NCBI GenBank assembly: GCA_020636095.1
Contig: JACJYN010000007.1
Span: 248,001-312,000, forward strand
DNA from: Lewinellaceae bacterium
GTDB taxonomy: Bacteria; Bacteroidota; Bacteroidia; Chitinophagales; Saprospiraceae
Direction of reading: 5' to 3'
DNA length: 64,000 nt
Part shown: positions 34,928 through 45,154 of the stretch, piece after piece
Numbering within the stretch: position 1 is the stretch's first letter
How the letters are laid out: every line of letters begins with the position of its first letter
Notes under the pieces: model-generated
The model's database searches: none
Told to the model about the DNA's origin: nothing
Seen by the model: the letters and a program-made list of their open reading frames with translations, nothing else
Program-made: the position numbers and the translations under genes

Positions 34928-37231
34928 TTAGAACGGATACCCCAACGCCAGGTTGATCACCAGATTGTCCTGGCGCCAGCGCCGGGAGCCCGGGGCAATT
35001 TCATCAATCACCCACCGGAACCCCTCATCGGGAAACGGCCGGTGAAGGGGGAAGGCCATATCCAGCCGCAGTACGAAGTAGGTGATGTCCAGCCTGAGCC
35101 CCAAACCGGCGCCAACGGCAATCTCTTTATAAAAGTTATTCCATTCGAAAAGGCCATCGCTTTCCTGGGCGCCCTCTGCGGCGGTTCCGGTTAGCCAGAT
35201 GTTGCCGGCATCGACAAAAAAGGCCCCGTGCAGATAACTGAATAAGGGAAATCGATACTCGGCATTCAGCTCCAGCTTGATGTCTCCCGTCTGGTCGCTT
35301 ACGCCCAAATCGGGGTTAAACCCATCGGTATTGCTACCCGGGCCGAGTTCCCGGAGTTTAAAGGCCCGGATACTGTTGGCGCCGCCTACGAAGAATTGCC
35401 GAATGTAGGGGATGGCGTCAGAATTGGCATAGGGCAAGGCGGCGCCAATGGTGGAACGAACGATCCAGCTTCCCCGGTTGAGGTAATGATGGTATCGGGC
35501 GTCGGCCTCCAGGCGAAGGAACTGGGCAAAGGGAATGCCAAAAAGCTGGTAGGGCTTTTCCTGCCCCGCCTTCAGTACACTCGACAAGCCATAGAAGAGG
35601 TTGCCCGCCAGTTCGGCCCGGCTCTGTAGCGAGAAGTAATCATCGCGTTGTTGCGGCTTCTGCTCACTGTAGTTGTATTGGTAGGCGGCTCCGGCAATGA
35701 GATAATTGCCAAAACTAGCCCTCAACCGGGGATTGGCCATCAGCCGTTCATCGAAAGCTGAAGAGGTGTTGCGGGTATCAACCCAGGTGAGCTGCAGGGG
35801 AGAAAGCTCGTGCTGGTGGAGGCTGCCGGGTTGCCATTGATAGGCAAATTTGCCTCTAAACGACTGCAGCGTATACTGGGCCGTCCTCCGTTCGAATTCC
35901 GTGCCTAAAGCGGCAGTGGACCGGGCTTGCCAGGCGCGCTCCGGGCGGATCAGGCCAAAGGGGATCAGCAGGCTCGGAAAACTCAGCCGCCCGTCCAGCG
36001 AAATATTGAAAGAGTTGATAAAACGGATATCTTTCCCCAATTGAGTCAGTAGGCCGGTGGAAAGATCCACAGAAAAATTTTCCGCGCCCCCCAGAAAATT
36101 GCGGTGGGTGTAATTGATGTTGAGGGCCGAGCCGAGAGAATTGCTTTCCAGAGAGCTGGCTTCCAGCTCCGCTGAAAAATCCTGGGTGAGGCTAGGGGTT
36201 AGGAACAACTGGCGGTCCAGGAACAGCGTGTCCTGTTCTTCCCGTAGCTGATATTTGAGGTTGACAAACTTAAAGGGCCCCAGCCCCAACAGGCGGTTGA
36301 CCGTTTTTTGTTGCAGGGAATGAACATACAGCTCTCCCTCCCGCTGCAATACGGCGCGCTTGAGCACCGGAAGCTCAACATAATCCTGGGATTGAATGAA
36401 TTGGAACTCCTCCATCTGAAAGGTGTCCATCCGGAGGTCGGCGCCTTGCTCTTCGAGCAGGTAGGTAGGATAAATGGCCGTACGCCCGATATAATGGCGG
36501 CGCAAAGGGCGCCCGTCCTGAGGGGGGGCTACCCTCAGGTAAAGGCCTACCTGATGCTGCGTGAGGGTGGTGTCCAGGTAATAGTAGAAATTTTCGCTGT
36601 TCAGCCCGAAGAAACCCTGCTCGATGCCAGCCTGTGCCAGCCGGTTCCTTTCCCCTTCCAATTGACTGAGTTGGTATGGCATTCCCGGTTTCAGAAGGCT
36701 CTCCGCTTTTTGCTGTGCCAGCAGGGGCTGGAGAGAACTGGTGTCGTTTGGCCAGTCAACTGCGCTGACACGGTAGCGGGCCCCTGCCTGAATTTTGTAA
36801 AGAGCCGTCGCTTTTTTATGTTTTACCAGCGTGTCCTGTTCAACGCGGGCCTGCAGGTAGCCGTTGTCCTTGAGGTATTTTTCCATCCTCAGCCGGCTTC
36901 TTTCCGCCAATTCAGAATCGTAGGTGACGGGTGGGTTCCCCAGTTTTTCCCGCAGCCATTTCCCGATTCCCTTTTTCTTGTTGGCAAAAGCATTGTAGAT
37001 ACCCAGCCGGGGATAGAGGCCAAATAGTTTTCCGTTGGGCGCCGGGCGGGCCAATTCCAGCATCTGCGCTTCTACCTTTTTTGACTGTGCCGGAGGGCTG
37101 CCCGCAAAGGCAGCCTCGGCGCCCCGATAGAGTAGTTGGCCTTCTGGTAGCCGCCGGGTGGGGTTGCAGGCCAGTGTGGAAGCGATCAGAGTAAGGTAAA
37201 GGATAAGATGTAGTATGGGCCGCTTCATCAT
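34928..37231 (-). CDS. tamL: TamA-like outer-membrane Omp85 lipoprotein (TamL type)
   Basis: 767 residues. An N-terminal lipobox (LTLIASTLACNPTRRLPEGQ, Cys 22) sets it apart from proteobacterial TamA. POTRA-like domains follow (for example YLQARVEQDTLVKHKKATALYKIQAGARYRVSAVDW), then a C-terminal 16-strand barrel with the Omp85 signature region (FFVGGANSIRAFKLRELGPGS) and the end AFPLHRPFPDEGFRWVIDEIAPG...NLALGYPF, closing with aromatic Phe. The start overlaps the tamB stop by 4 bp (ATGA), so the two are translationally coupled. Lipidated TamA (TamL) with TamB is known in Bacteroidota and supports outer-membrane biogenesis. Confidence 0.88.
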   Translation of the reverse strand: MMKRPILHLILYLTLIASTLACNPTRRLPEGQLLYRGAEAAFAGSPPAQSKKVEAQMLELARPAPNGKLFGLYPRLGIYNAFANKKKGIGKWLREKLGNPPVTYDSELAERSRLRMEKYLKDNGYLQARVEQDTLVKHKKATALYKIQAGARYRVSAVDWPNDTSSLQPLLAQQKAESLLKPGMPYQLSQLEGERNRLAQAGIEQGFFGLNSENFYYYLDTTLTQHQVGLYLRVAPPQDGRPLRRHYIGRTAIYPTYLLEEQGADLRMDTFQMEEFQFIQSQDYVELPVLKRAVLQREGELYVHSLQQKTVNRLLGLGPFKFVNLKYQLREEQDTLFLDRQLFLTPSLTQDFSAELEASSLESNSLGSALNINYTHRNFLGGAENFSVDLSTGLLTQLGKDIRFINSFNISLDGRLSFPSLLIPFGLIRPERAWQARSTAALGTEFERRTAQYTLQSFRGKFAYQWQPGSLHQHELSPLQLTWVDTRNTSSAFDERLMANPRLRASFGNYLIAGAAYQYNYSEQKPQQRDDYFSLQSRAELAGNLFYGLSSVLKAGQEKPYQLFGIPFAQFLRLEADARYHHYLNRGSWIVRSTIGAALPYANSDAIPYIRQFFVGGANSIRAFKLRELGPGSNTDGFNPDLGVSDQTGDIKLELNAEYRFPLFSYLHGAFFVDAGNIWLTGTAAEGAQESDGLFEWNNFYKEIAVGAGLGLRLDITYFVLRLDMAFPLHRPFPDEGFRWVIDEIAPGSRRWRQDNLVINLALGYPF

Positions 37232-40200
37232 TGGCTGGTTTTTGTCGTGTCACTCAGTGATTGGGCGCCCCCGAATGACTTTTTATACAGGATACTGACT
37301 CCGGTCCGGACTGTATTGCTGGTTTTGATGATGTCATAGTCGGGCCGCCGAAATACCCGGACCCGATACCGGCCGTCTTCGGTCAGCTTATATTCCAGCA
37401 AGAACTCACTGGACAAGGCGGTAAAGGCTTCCGGGCTGGAGGTTTCTCCAAAACCCACGGCGCCTCCTACTTTGATCGACAGCCGGTCATCGAACAGCTG
37501 TTTGGACAAACCCAGCCCTACATCGGTGACCGTACTGGCGGCTCCTTGTCCGCTGGCAGTTCGGTAGGAATCGAGCCGCAATTCCAAATCTACACCTTTT
37601 ACGTACTGATTGGCCAGCCGGTTGAGCTGGTTGGTAAGCAGGTTGCTGACACTCGAAAGGGCTATATTCTCCCCTGCTTCCGCCAATGTAGTGCTTCCAC
37701 TTTGCTCGGCCAGGAAAGAGTTGAACAGGAGGAGCCCAAACACCTGTTTGTTGAGTTCGTTGCTGCTTTCGCGAAGCAGGGCCAGCTTCGTCTCTACCGC
37801 AGCAGCTACCGCACTGGCCTGGGCTTCCGGCAGCTGAATGTCAAAGGTGATCTCCGGCTCGGAAAGCGTGCCCTTCAGGTCCATTAAGATCAGTACTTCT
37901 GTCCGGCGCCTGGCGGCGCTGGCTTCTTCAGGGCTGAGGCCGGCCTGCTGGCTGATCAGCTCGTAGGTGGAGGTGCGCGCCGCATACTGGGCGGTGATGT
38001 CAAAACGAGCTTCCAACGGGTCGCCGGGTAAAAATATATGGCTGCCTTGCCTGATCTGAAAGGTGCGCTTCACCAGGCCTTCATAATTGAAAAAGTAGCT
38101 TCCTTCCGTAAGATAAATGTCTCCCGTTGTGCTCAGGCGGCCGCTCCGGTCCATTTCCACGGCCAGGCTGGCCCGTCCGCGGGCAGTAAGCTTGTCGCCG
38201 GTTGCCGGGTCAATGATGGCGATCAGTTCGGCGTCGGGCGTGAGCTCCAGCTGAAGGTTGAGCGCATAACCCAAAAGGGTGGTTTGATAGGTTGCCGCCT
38301 GGCTGGTGTCACTCTGATATTCGGAAGGCTTGCCGTACAGGATGAACCCCTCCTGGACGATGGCATCTTCTTCACTGAGTGGTAGGGCGGTAAGTTGGGT
38401 GCCGGGTAAGGTTTTGGTGTACACATCGATGGCGGGCGCTTCGAGCGGGCCGTTGACTCTGGCGTCAATACTGACCATTATTTTTCCGTAAAAGAGGTCA
38501 TTGTCCTTTGGGCCGGTATTGAGGACCTGAAAGGCAGGGGCGGTAAAGTGCAGGCCCAACTGGATGTCTTTGAGATAGCGGTGAGTAACCTGGCCCTCCA
38601 GGGTGGCTTTGCGGTTGTCGGGGTCCAGCAATTCCATACGCCCAATATCGATGACGTTTTCCCGCAGGCGGATGGTGTGGCTGGGGACTAAATAGCGGGC
38701 TTGGAGATACTCCACGAAGGTCGATACACTGTCGAGGCCGATGGCGCCTGCTATTTCCGGTTGGCCGGCCGTACCCCCTATTTCCAGCGTTCCATTGAGT
38801 ACGCCCCGGCTGTTGCTGATGGCGCCCCCGGCGAAAAAGTCAGCAAGGGCCATCTGCAGCCGGCCTACCTTGAGGTTAAATCCCAGTTGGCCGTTGTTCA
38901 GCCCATAACGGCCGGTGAGTGCGAAAGCATTTTGCAGCCCGGATAGCTGGGCATTCAGGATCAGCTCCTGCTGATTCGGGCTGGGGGCGGCGTAGAGCGC
39001 CAGATTCCCTACCTGCTGGCTGTCAACCATCAGTTCGTGGATGTCGAGGTTGGCCTCGTAATGGTATAGGGTATCGGGGTGGCTAACGGTTGCTTTTCCG
39101 TTTAAGGCGCCGCTGAGGAAGTTATCATCCAGCCCAGCCAGGCGGGCCAGCTCTACCAGCCTGAACTGGGTGAAAGTGATGTCAATGGGGGCGAAATCTT
39201 CATCGGATGCGGCATCCCGGCTTTGAATCCGAAATTGCTGCTGATTTCGGGCAAACTTGAGGTTCTCAACATTCAGATAGCCGGGAGCGAACGTGATGTC
39301 GTTGTTTTCCGGTATGGACCAGCCGTAGCCGTTCAACACCAGGGGGCCGAGAAGCTGGACGTGGAAGCGCTCATCGGGCGCTGCCATTACCCCCTGCAGG
39401 GCCAGCTTTTGGCCACTGGTATCATCCTGGATGTTCAGCCCGAAGACGAGGCTGTCCTGAAACAACCGGGCGGTAGCCTTACTATCGGCCAGCAGCGCCT
39501 GGCCGTCACGCTGAAGGCTTTGGATGGATAGCTGGTTGGCCAGCCCTTCCGGAGAACCTTTTATTGAAAACCGGATGCTATCAAATTGCAGCCCGTTGTA
39601 TTGCAGCATTGGGGCCTGGCCGCTGAATTCCAGTTCCCGTTTTTCACTATTGAATTGTCCCTGGAAGCTGGCGGTATCCAATGTTTGTAGTGCCGGTACG
39701 AAGATACGGGCCAGGCGTGCCGGGTGGGAAAGGCTTGCCGAGAACTGGAAATTCTGGCTGGCATACCGGGGAGGCGCCACCAGGCTATCGGGCGCTGCAT
39801 CAGCCTGAATGAGGCGTTTGATGGGAAAAAAACCGTCGACGAATTCGATCAGTAATCCAGGCAGCTCGCCCATGCGGTAGCCGCCTACGAGTTCGGCTTT
39901 GGCAAAATCCGACTGAAACCGAAGTACGCGGTTGTCGGTGGATCGCTCAAATGCGTGGAGGGTAACGCTGTCAGCAAAGTATTTTTGTTGCTCATCCGCC
40001 ACTGCCAGCCGGCGCAGGGCGGCAAAGCCGGAGAGGTTATCGAGGTTGTTGCCTTTCAGGCTGGCTTCCAGCGAGGTACTCAGGCGCAGGGCGCTGGGGT
40101 ACAGGTTGAGATAGGCGAGTTCGGCCGTGTCCAGCTGAAGCGCAAAATTGAGGGCGGGAAGGCTATCGTTGAGGTCGGCCCGCCCGTCCAACTGAAAACA

Positions 40201-42219
40201 AAGATGCGGGCCGTCCACATTGATCCTGCCTTCGAACAGGCGCTTTTCAACATTTCCGTCGACCCGGATATCCCGATATTCATAGCCCAGGAAGGTGATG
40301 GATTCTACGGTTGCCTCCACTTTTGCGGACAGGCTGTCCATGGACAGGCCGCTACCGGTTGCCTGTAGGTTCATGGTTGTGGCTCCAAAGGTGCTGGTGT
40401 CTCCCAAAATGACGCCGAGTTGAAGGCCGGATAGGGACGCCCGCCCGGTGTAGCTGGCGTTGCTGTAGGTTTTGTTGAAATGAAGGCTTACCGACTCTTT
40501 TAGTTCTCCTTGTTCAGAACTAAGCGTGCCATTGAGGTTGAAATCGTAAATCGTGCCTTCAAATCGGCCCTGGTATTGCATTTTTCCCAGTGCGATAAGA
40601 GGAGTTGGTTGCGCTCCTTCCATAAAGCCGGCCAGTTCGGAGGGCTGGGTGCGCAGTTCGCTGATCTCTACGAGGAAGCGTGCCCGGCCCATATCCGGCA
40701 AACCCGTAGCGGTAGCCTTTCCGGTGAAAGCGGTGTAACCGCCGGTGCGGATGACGAAGTTCCTGGTGTAGAGGCTATCCATGCGGCCACCCACATATCC
40801 GCCCAACCGGATGGCGCCGAGATGGGCCAGCCCGGCGGGCAACCCCAGGCCTTCGGTAGCCTCGGTGATTCCCTGGTAGGAAGCGCGCAGCTCTTCGATA
40901 TTTATTCCGAAGGTGAGGCTTTCTGTTTCGGGCAACCCCCGGATGTAGCCGTCGAACTGAAAATCAAGCGCATCATCCAGGGAACCGGAAAGCCCGGAGG
41001 CGGATAGGTGATTCACCCGCCCCCGGAGGTTGCCGCTAAGCCTTGCCTTGCCGGAATAACCGGCTTTCAGATAGGGTAGGGGCCCGCTCCAGTAGCGGAT
41101 GTCTTCCACGGCAAAATAGGAAGGGGACAGTTCCACCGCCATATCTACTTCATCGATGAAGTTGGACAGGCTGGCAAATTCCGGGAAGCGCAGGCTGCCA
41201 AGAGGGGCTGCCAGGCGGCTGCCCGGAGTTTCTATTGACAATTCTGAAAGGGTAATGTCGGTAGGGCTGATATGCAGGCCGCCGGCTAGTTGTTGCAGCT
41301 TAAACCCATTTTTTTCCCGAAGTGCGAGCTGCCGGACGGTAGCAGACAGAGCCGTATCTGCCCAGCTGAAAGAGCGGATATCGAGTTGTATATCTTGTAC
41401 GTGCATATGGGAAGGGTCAAACTGCCCGCCGGGGCCCGGCGGCTGGCTGAAGTCATCATAGGCAAAGGTTACGCTTTCTACCTGTAGCTGCTCCGCCGCC
41501 AGGGTCCAGCCCGGGAAGGGGAATTCCAGGCGGGCGGTGGTGTCTTCTATCACGAGGGAGGCCGGCTCCGGCTCCGCCCGGCTGGCGTAGCTGCAAAAAC
41601 TGTTTTTTAGCTGGAGCTTGCCGATATTTATCTTTTGTTCGGACAGGTTCAACCGACGGATCGCGGTTGAAAAATCGCCGATCTTTGCATACATACTACT
41701 TTGACTTACCGAGTCCTCAAGGCTGAACCGGGTGTTAGCCACCGTCACTTTTTGTACGTCGAAGGCCCATTCGGAGGGCGCCTGGCTGGTATCTGGCTGA
41801 GGGCTGCTGAAGGCGTCGATGAGGAACTGGAAGTTGTAAACGCTGTCTGCATTGCGGCTCAGGCGGATCAGGGTGCGATCCAGTTCTACTCCTGTAACTT
41901 CCAGTTGCTGTCGGAAAGGAGCAAACAATCCGAGCCGGGCTTCCAGGCGGCCGGCGTAAAGAAGGGTATCTCCGCTCAGGCCTTCAATATAGACGCCTTC
42001 CAGCAAAACCCGGTTGAAAAATTGTAGTTCAATGTTTTGAATGGAAAAGGGCGTTTGCAGGCGGCTGGACAGGCTGCTGGTTACTTTATCCGCTATGTAT
42101 TGTTGTACTCCCGGGCGTTGTATGGCTATCCAAAGGGCAAGTAAAAGCAATAAAAGAACAGCCAGGATAATGGCGATTATCCTGCCGGTTCTTCGTACTA
42201 TTCTTTGCCATTTTGTCAA
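37228..42219 (-). CDS. tamB: Translocation and assembly module TamB
   Basis: 1663 residues. One N-terminal transmembrane helix (RRTGRIIAIILAVLLLLLLALWIAI) anchors it in the inner membrane; the rest is long repetitive beta structure and ends in the DUF490/TamB domain (for example VKRTFQIRQGSHIFLPGDPLEARFDITAQYAARTSTYE, then EASAARRRTEVLILMDLKGTLSEPEITFDIQLPE and the final VRTGVSILYKKSFGG). TamB family proteins form a hydrophobic groove across the periplasm, thought to carry lipid or help barrel assembly with the Omp85 partner. It is transcribed before tamL, whose start it overlaps by 4 bp. Confidence 0.92.
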   Translation of the reverse strand: MTKWQRIVRRTGRIIAIILAVLLLLLLALWIAIQRPGVQQYIADKVTSSLSSRLQTPFSIQNIELQFFNRVLLEGVYIEGLSGDTLLYAGRLEARLGLFAPFRQQLEVTGVELDRTLIRLSRNADSVYNFQFLIDAFSSPQPDTSQAPSEWAFDVQKVTVANTRFSLEDSVSQSSMYAKIGDFSTAIRRLNLSEQKINIGKLQLKNSFCSYASRAEPEPASLVIEDTTARLEFPFPGWTLAAEQLQVESVTFAYDDFSQPPGPGGQFDPSHMHVQDIQLDIRSFSWADTALSATVRQLALREKNGFKLQQLAGGLHISPTDITLSELSIETPGSRLAAPLGSLRFPEFASLSNFIDEVDMAVELSPSYFAVEDIRYWSGPLPYLKAGYSGKARLSGNLRGRVNHLSASGLSGSLDDALDFQFDGYIRGLPETESLTFGINIEELRASYQGITEATEGLGLPAGLAHLGAIRLGGYVGGRMDSLYTRNFVIRTGGYTAFTGKATATGLPDMGRARFLVEISELRTQPSELAGFMEGAQPTPLIALGKMQYQGRFEGTIYDFNLNGTLSSEQGELKESVSLHFNKTYSNASYTGRASLSGLQLGVILGDTSTFGATTMNLQATGSGLSMDSLSAKVEATVESITFLGYEYRDIRVDGNVEKRLFEGRINVDGPHLCFQLDGRADLNDSLPALNFALQLDTAELAYLNLYPSALRLSTSLEASLKGNNLDNLSGFAALRRLAVADEQQKYFADSVTLHAFERSTDNRVLRFQSDFAKAELVGGYRMGELPGLLIEFVDGFFPIKRLIQADAAPDSLVAPPRYASQNFQFSASLSHPARLARIFVPALQTLDTASFQGQFNSEKRELEFSGQAPMLQYNGLQFDSIRFSIKGSPEGLANQLSIQSLQRDGQALLADSKATARLFQDSLVFGLNIQDDTSGQKLALQGVMAAPDERFHVQLLGPLVLNGYGWSIPENNDITFAPGYLNVENLKFARNQQQFRIQSRDAASDEDFAPIDITFTQFRLVELARLAGLDDNFLSGALNGKATVSHPDTLYHYEANLDIHELMVDSQQVGNLALYAAPSPNQQELILNAQLSGLQNAFALTGRYGLNNGQLGFNLKVGRLQMALADFFAGGAISNSRGVLNGTLEIGGTAGQPEIAGAIGLDSVSTFVEYLQARYLVPSHTIRLRENVIDIGRMELLDPDNRKATLEGQVTHRYLKDIQLGLHFTAPAFQVLNTGPKDNDLFYGKIMVSIDARVNGPLEAPAIDVYTKTLPGTQLTALPLSEEDAIVQEGFILYGKPSEYQSDTSQAATYQTTLLGYALNLQLELTPDAELIAIIDPATGDKLTARGRASLAVEMDRSGRLSTTGDIYLTEGSYFFNYEGLVKRTFQIRQGSHIFLPGDPLEARFDITAQYAARTSTYELISQQAGLSPEEASAARRRTEVLILMDLKGTLSEPEITFDIQLPEAQASAVAAAVETKLALLRESSNELNKQVFGLLLFNSFLAEQSGSTTLAEAGENIALSSVSNLLTNQLNRLANQYVKGVDLELRLDSYRTASGQGAASTVTDVGLGLSKQLFDDRLSIKVGGAVGFGETSSPEAFTALSSEFLLEYKLTEDGRYRVRVFRRPDYDIIKTSNTVRTGVSILYKKSFGGAQSLSDTTKTSQ

Positions 42220-42316
42220 TCAGGGGATGTTTTTGGTGCTACTAACCTACTCTTATAACGGCGTCACCCCGGCGAAGTTCGAAGCAAAGCCGCTCCAACA
42301 TTCCAGTCCGCTTTCC

Positions 42317-42396
42317 ACCTTCTTTCAGCCGCCGAAGCTTGCCCCCTTCCGACTTCCGCCTTCCGACTTCCCTACTCCCTACTCCCCACTCCCCAG
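42317..42396. repeat. Low-complexity intergenic module (CTTCTTTCAGCCGCCGAAGCTT plus TTCCGACTTCC repeats)
   Basis: A stretch of repeated TTCCGACTTCC/CCTTCCGAC and CTACTCCC units preceded by TTCTTTCAGCCGCCGAAGCTT. The same module, reversed, sits at about 55930-56000. It overlaps the last codons of the next gene. Confidence 0.6.
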
Positions 42397-42969
42397 CTTT
42401 TCCCGGACCACTTCGGGGATCAAAGTACCCAGCAGCCCTTCCTGTCCGGGGTTGTTCTCCATGAATGCCCAATCGGCGCTGCCTTCCGGTGCGATTGCAA
42501 ACATGGTCTTTTCCGCCTGAATGTCGAAGCTGTTGTCCTCTTTTTGATAGCGGACGTTCTCTTCGCCGTAGGTAGCCGCAAAGCTGGCCTGTAAGACGTT
42601 GACCATACTCGAATCCTGGTAGGCGGCGGAGGTGAAGCGGATGTTCATGCCGGCGCTGTAATCGACCAGGGCGAAGCGCTCGCCCTCGTGAGCCAACGCT
42701 TCCGAGATGCTGTTGACTTTAAAGTCTTTCATCTGGAACACCATGCCATTGCCCTCCATGTCGGCAAATAGCCGCACCATATCTTCTTTTTTGACGAGGG
42801 TAAATAATTTGGGGTAGACCATGTCGACTACCTTGTTCCAATCCTTGGCCTCAGTGGCCTGGAAGTATTCGTCGAGCCGCTGCTGAATGGCGGCTGTTTC
42901 ACTGCTCTGGCTCCAGGCTGTGGCGGCTGTGGCAGTGAGTAAAAAGAGAAGGGTAATTAATTCTTTCAT
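42379..42969 (-). CDS. Secreted protein of unknown function
   Basis: 196 residues from ATG 42969: signal peptide MKELITLLFLLTATAATAWSQ, then an NTF2-like-looking small alpha/beta domain (IQQRLDEYFQATEAKDWNKVVDMVYPKLFTLVKKEDMVRLF). This beginning is typical of SnoaL/NTF2-fold proteins, but the remainder does not identify a substrate. It is probably periplasmic. It lies downstream of a cytochrome c gene on the same strand, 164 bp apart, so co-transcription is possible but not shown. The frame opens upstream at 43002; the signal peptide sets the start. Confidence 0.65.
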   Translation of the reverse strand: MKELITLLFLLTATAATAWSQSSETAAIQQRLDEYFQATEAKDWNKVVDMVYPKLFTLVKKEDMVRLFADMEGNGMVFQMKDFKVNSISEALAHEGERFALVDYSAGMNIRFTSAAYQDSSMVNVLQASFAATYGEENVRYQKEDNSFDIQAEKTMFAIAPEGSADWAFMENNPGQEGLLGTLIPEVVREKLGSGE

Positions 42970-43133
42970 GGTGTGTTTTTTAGCCTCACCCAGCCCCTCC
43001 AAAAGAGAGGAGTCTCAAGTGAACGTAATATCTCTGTCCTTTACCATCGCGTGTATCCGGGCGGAGAAAGGAGCGGAAATAGGATTCGAAATAGAGGTGA
43101 AGGCCTGAGGCCCAATTCCGAAAACCCAATAGG

Positions 43134-44528
43134 CTACAAGGTTTTCAGATACTCGATCACGGCCCTTCTATCCTCGTCCGATAATTTATCGCCAAAGTAG
43201 TGCCCTTTATTGCTGTACCCGGGTAAAGTTGTATCAAAAGCCCAATCGCCCTGGGGTTTTTCGAGTGGGGCGTAATTCCAGCCCAGCTCCTGGTGGTTGT
43301 AATCATCGGAGCGGCCGCTGCGGCTCCAGTAGGTGGGGCGCAGGGGGCTGTTGAGCAGGGCCTCTACGGTGGGCACCGAGCCATTGTGCAGATAGGGGGC
43401 GCTGGCCCAGATGCCATCGAGGGGCGGGGCGACATAGCCAAGATTGGGTTCGAAGTAGGAGCGGGGCTCCGTATTGGCGAACCAGCTGTTGTTGTACCAG
43501 CCGACGATGCCGGAATGGTAAGCATAATTGGCGTACAGGGGGTCTGTTTTAACCAGAGCCAGGGAGATGAGCTTGTTCGGATAACGCTCCTGTTCGCCAT
43601 ACGTCCCGTGGCACTTGCTGCAGTGTTCATTGAACACCGTTTCGCCTTTGGCCGCCAGTTGCTGGTCTACCGGGGCAGGGTAGGGGGGCGGCTGCAGTTC
43701 CTTCAGCCAGGCCACTACATCCTTAAATTGATTAACGGCCTGCCGGGCGGCGGCACTGTCCGGAATACCCAGTACGGAGGCCTGGAAGAGCAGCTTGGTG
43801 AAGTCGCCCCGCCCGATACCATTGTAGTAGAGTGCATTTTTCTTCCTGACATTCCAAAGCGGCGGCACATCGGTGGCGATGGTGTACTCCATCATTTCAT
43901 AATTGGGTTCCTCCTGATAGGTGAGGTCAACCGGATTTCGGTGGTTCATACAGGCCTCCGCCAGGCGGAAGGCGGGGTTGCCGCCGGGCTGGTTGGTCTG
44001 TATGTAGGGCGCCATTTCGCCGAAGTAATTGGAGAAATCCTCGAAGGCCCGCCATTCCTCATCGGTTTTTTTGTATTTGAGCCCTACGCCCATGCGCATC
44101 AGCTTGGCCAAAGGGGCCAGGCTCTTGCGGTAATCGGATAGGCTGTTGCCCAACCCCAGGACCACTTCGCCATTGAGTTCGCCGGCATGGCAGGTGAAGC
44201 AGTTGCCGTTGACCACCTTTACTCCATTCGGCGCGGTAAAAACGGTAGCGCCATAACCGACATTGGCATTCTCTCCCTCCCGGCGAAGCACGGTATCCAG
44301 CTCATGGCCCATTTTCTTTTTAAAAAAATCATAGGGCACCCCGGAACCGATGTAATCACCGTACACCAGATAGTTCAACCCGGCGGCGGGGTCACCGCCT
44401 TCCTGCTGTACGGAAGGGGGAAGTTGTTTGACCTTCCAGCTGTCGTCTACTTTGGCGCCGGGTAACTCCCGGTAAGCATTGCAGGCGATGAAGGTGGAAA
44501 TGATGGCGAATATCAGTATCTTTCTCAT
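43134..44528 (-). CDS. Di-heme cytochrome c lipoprotein (RoxA / CCP-like)
   Basis: 464 residues. Lipobox STFIACNAYR (Cys 16). Two CxxCH heme c sites: CFTCH (Cys 110, Cys 113, His 114) and CSKCH (Cys 303, Cys 306, His 307). Around the second site the sequence is AAKGETVFNEHCSKCHGTYG, later APPLDGIWASAPYLHNGSVPTVEALLNSP, a segment shared with RoxA/RoxB-type and related di-heme oxidoreductases. It probably works at the periplasmic or outer side in peroxide reduction or oxidation of an organic substrate; which cannot be decided. Confidence 0.8.
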   Translation of the reverse strand: MRKILIFAIISTFIACNAYRELPGAKVDDSWKVKQLPPSVQQEGGDPAAGLNYLVYGDYIGSGVPYDFFKKKMGHELDTVLRREGENANVGYGATVFTAPNGVKVVNGNCFTCHAGELNGEVVLGLGNSLSDYRKSLAPLAKLMRMGVGLKYKKTDEEWRAFEDFSNYFGEMAPYIQTNQPGGNPAFRLAEACMNHRNPVDLTYQEEPNYEMMEYTIATDVPPLWNVRKKNALYYNGIGRGDFTKLLFQASVLGIPDSAAARQAVNQFKDVVAWLKELQPPPYPAPVDQQLAAKGETVFNEHCSKCHGTYGEQERYPNKLISLALVKTDPLYANYAYHSGIVGWYNNSWFANTEPRSYFEPNLGYVAPPLDGIWASAPYLHNGSVPTVEALLNSPLRPTYWSRSGRSDDYNHQELGWNYAPLEKPQGDWAFDTTLPGYSNKGHYFGDKLSDEDRRAVIEYLKTL

Positions 44529-44674
44529 GCTATTTCCTTCTCTTTACCCAAAGTAACCAAAATGGGAGGGGAAGTGTTGTGGGAATATTCTCCGGCTGGG
44601 CAGCGCGCACGCCCTAACCCCCCTAAAGGTGGAGGTGAAATACACGCTACCCCGGCGGAGGGCAAAAATTACTT

Positions 44675-45046
44675 ATGAACGACATCGAAGCCTACCTATC
44701 CGATCTGGACAGCCCGCAGCAGGAAATGATAGACTACCTGCATCAACTGATCACATCCTACCCCGAAGTGACGGCGAAAATCCGGTATAAGATTCCCTTT
44801 TACTACCGCCGCAGCTGGATTTGCTACCTCAACCCCACTAAAGACAAGGGCGTGGAACTGGCCTTCACCCGAGGCAACGAGCTGAGCAACGAGCAGGGCC
44901 TGCTCGACGCCCGGGGGCGCAAGCAGGTGTCCGGCGTTGTCTTTTACCAGCTGAAGGACATTCCCGAAGCGGTGTTGTACGAAGTGTTGCAGGAGGCTTT
45001 TTTGCTGGATGAGGAGGCGCCGTATAGTGTGCGCAGGAAGCGTTAA
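44675..45046 (+). CDS. DUF1801 domain protein
   Basis: 123 residues with the DUF1801 pattern: LHQLITSYPEVTAKIRYKIPFYYRRSWICYLNPTKDKGVELAFTRGNEL. DUF1801 proteins have a small YdhG-like alpha/beta fold of unknown function, presumed cytoplasmic. It stands alone between divergent and parallel neighbours. Confidence 0.85.
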   Translation: MNDIEAYLSDLDSPQQEMIDYLHQLITSYPEVTAKIRYKIPFYYRRSWICYLNPTKDKGVELAFTRGNELSNEQGLLDARGRKQVSGVVFYQLKDIPEAVLYEVLQEAFLLDEEAPYSVRRKR

Positions 45047-45154
45047 GGAATTGTCCGGCAACTTGCCTGAAGCGAAAAAATACATTACTATGTATAAGGG
45101 TAGGGGAGCGCTTTACTCATCCTACCTGTATATTTTCACCCGATTCGACGTATT

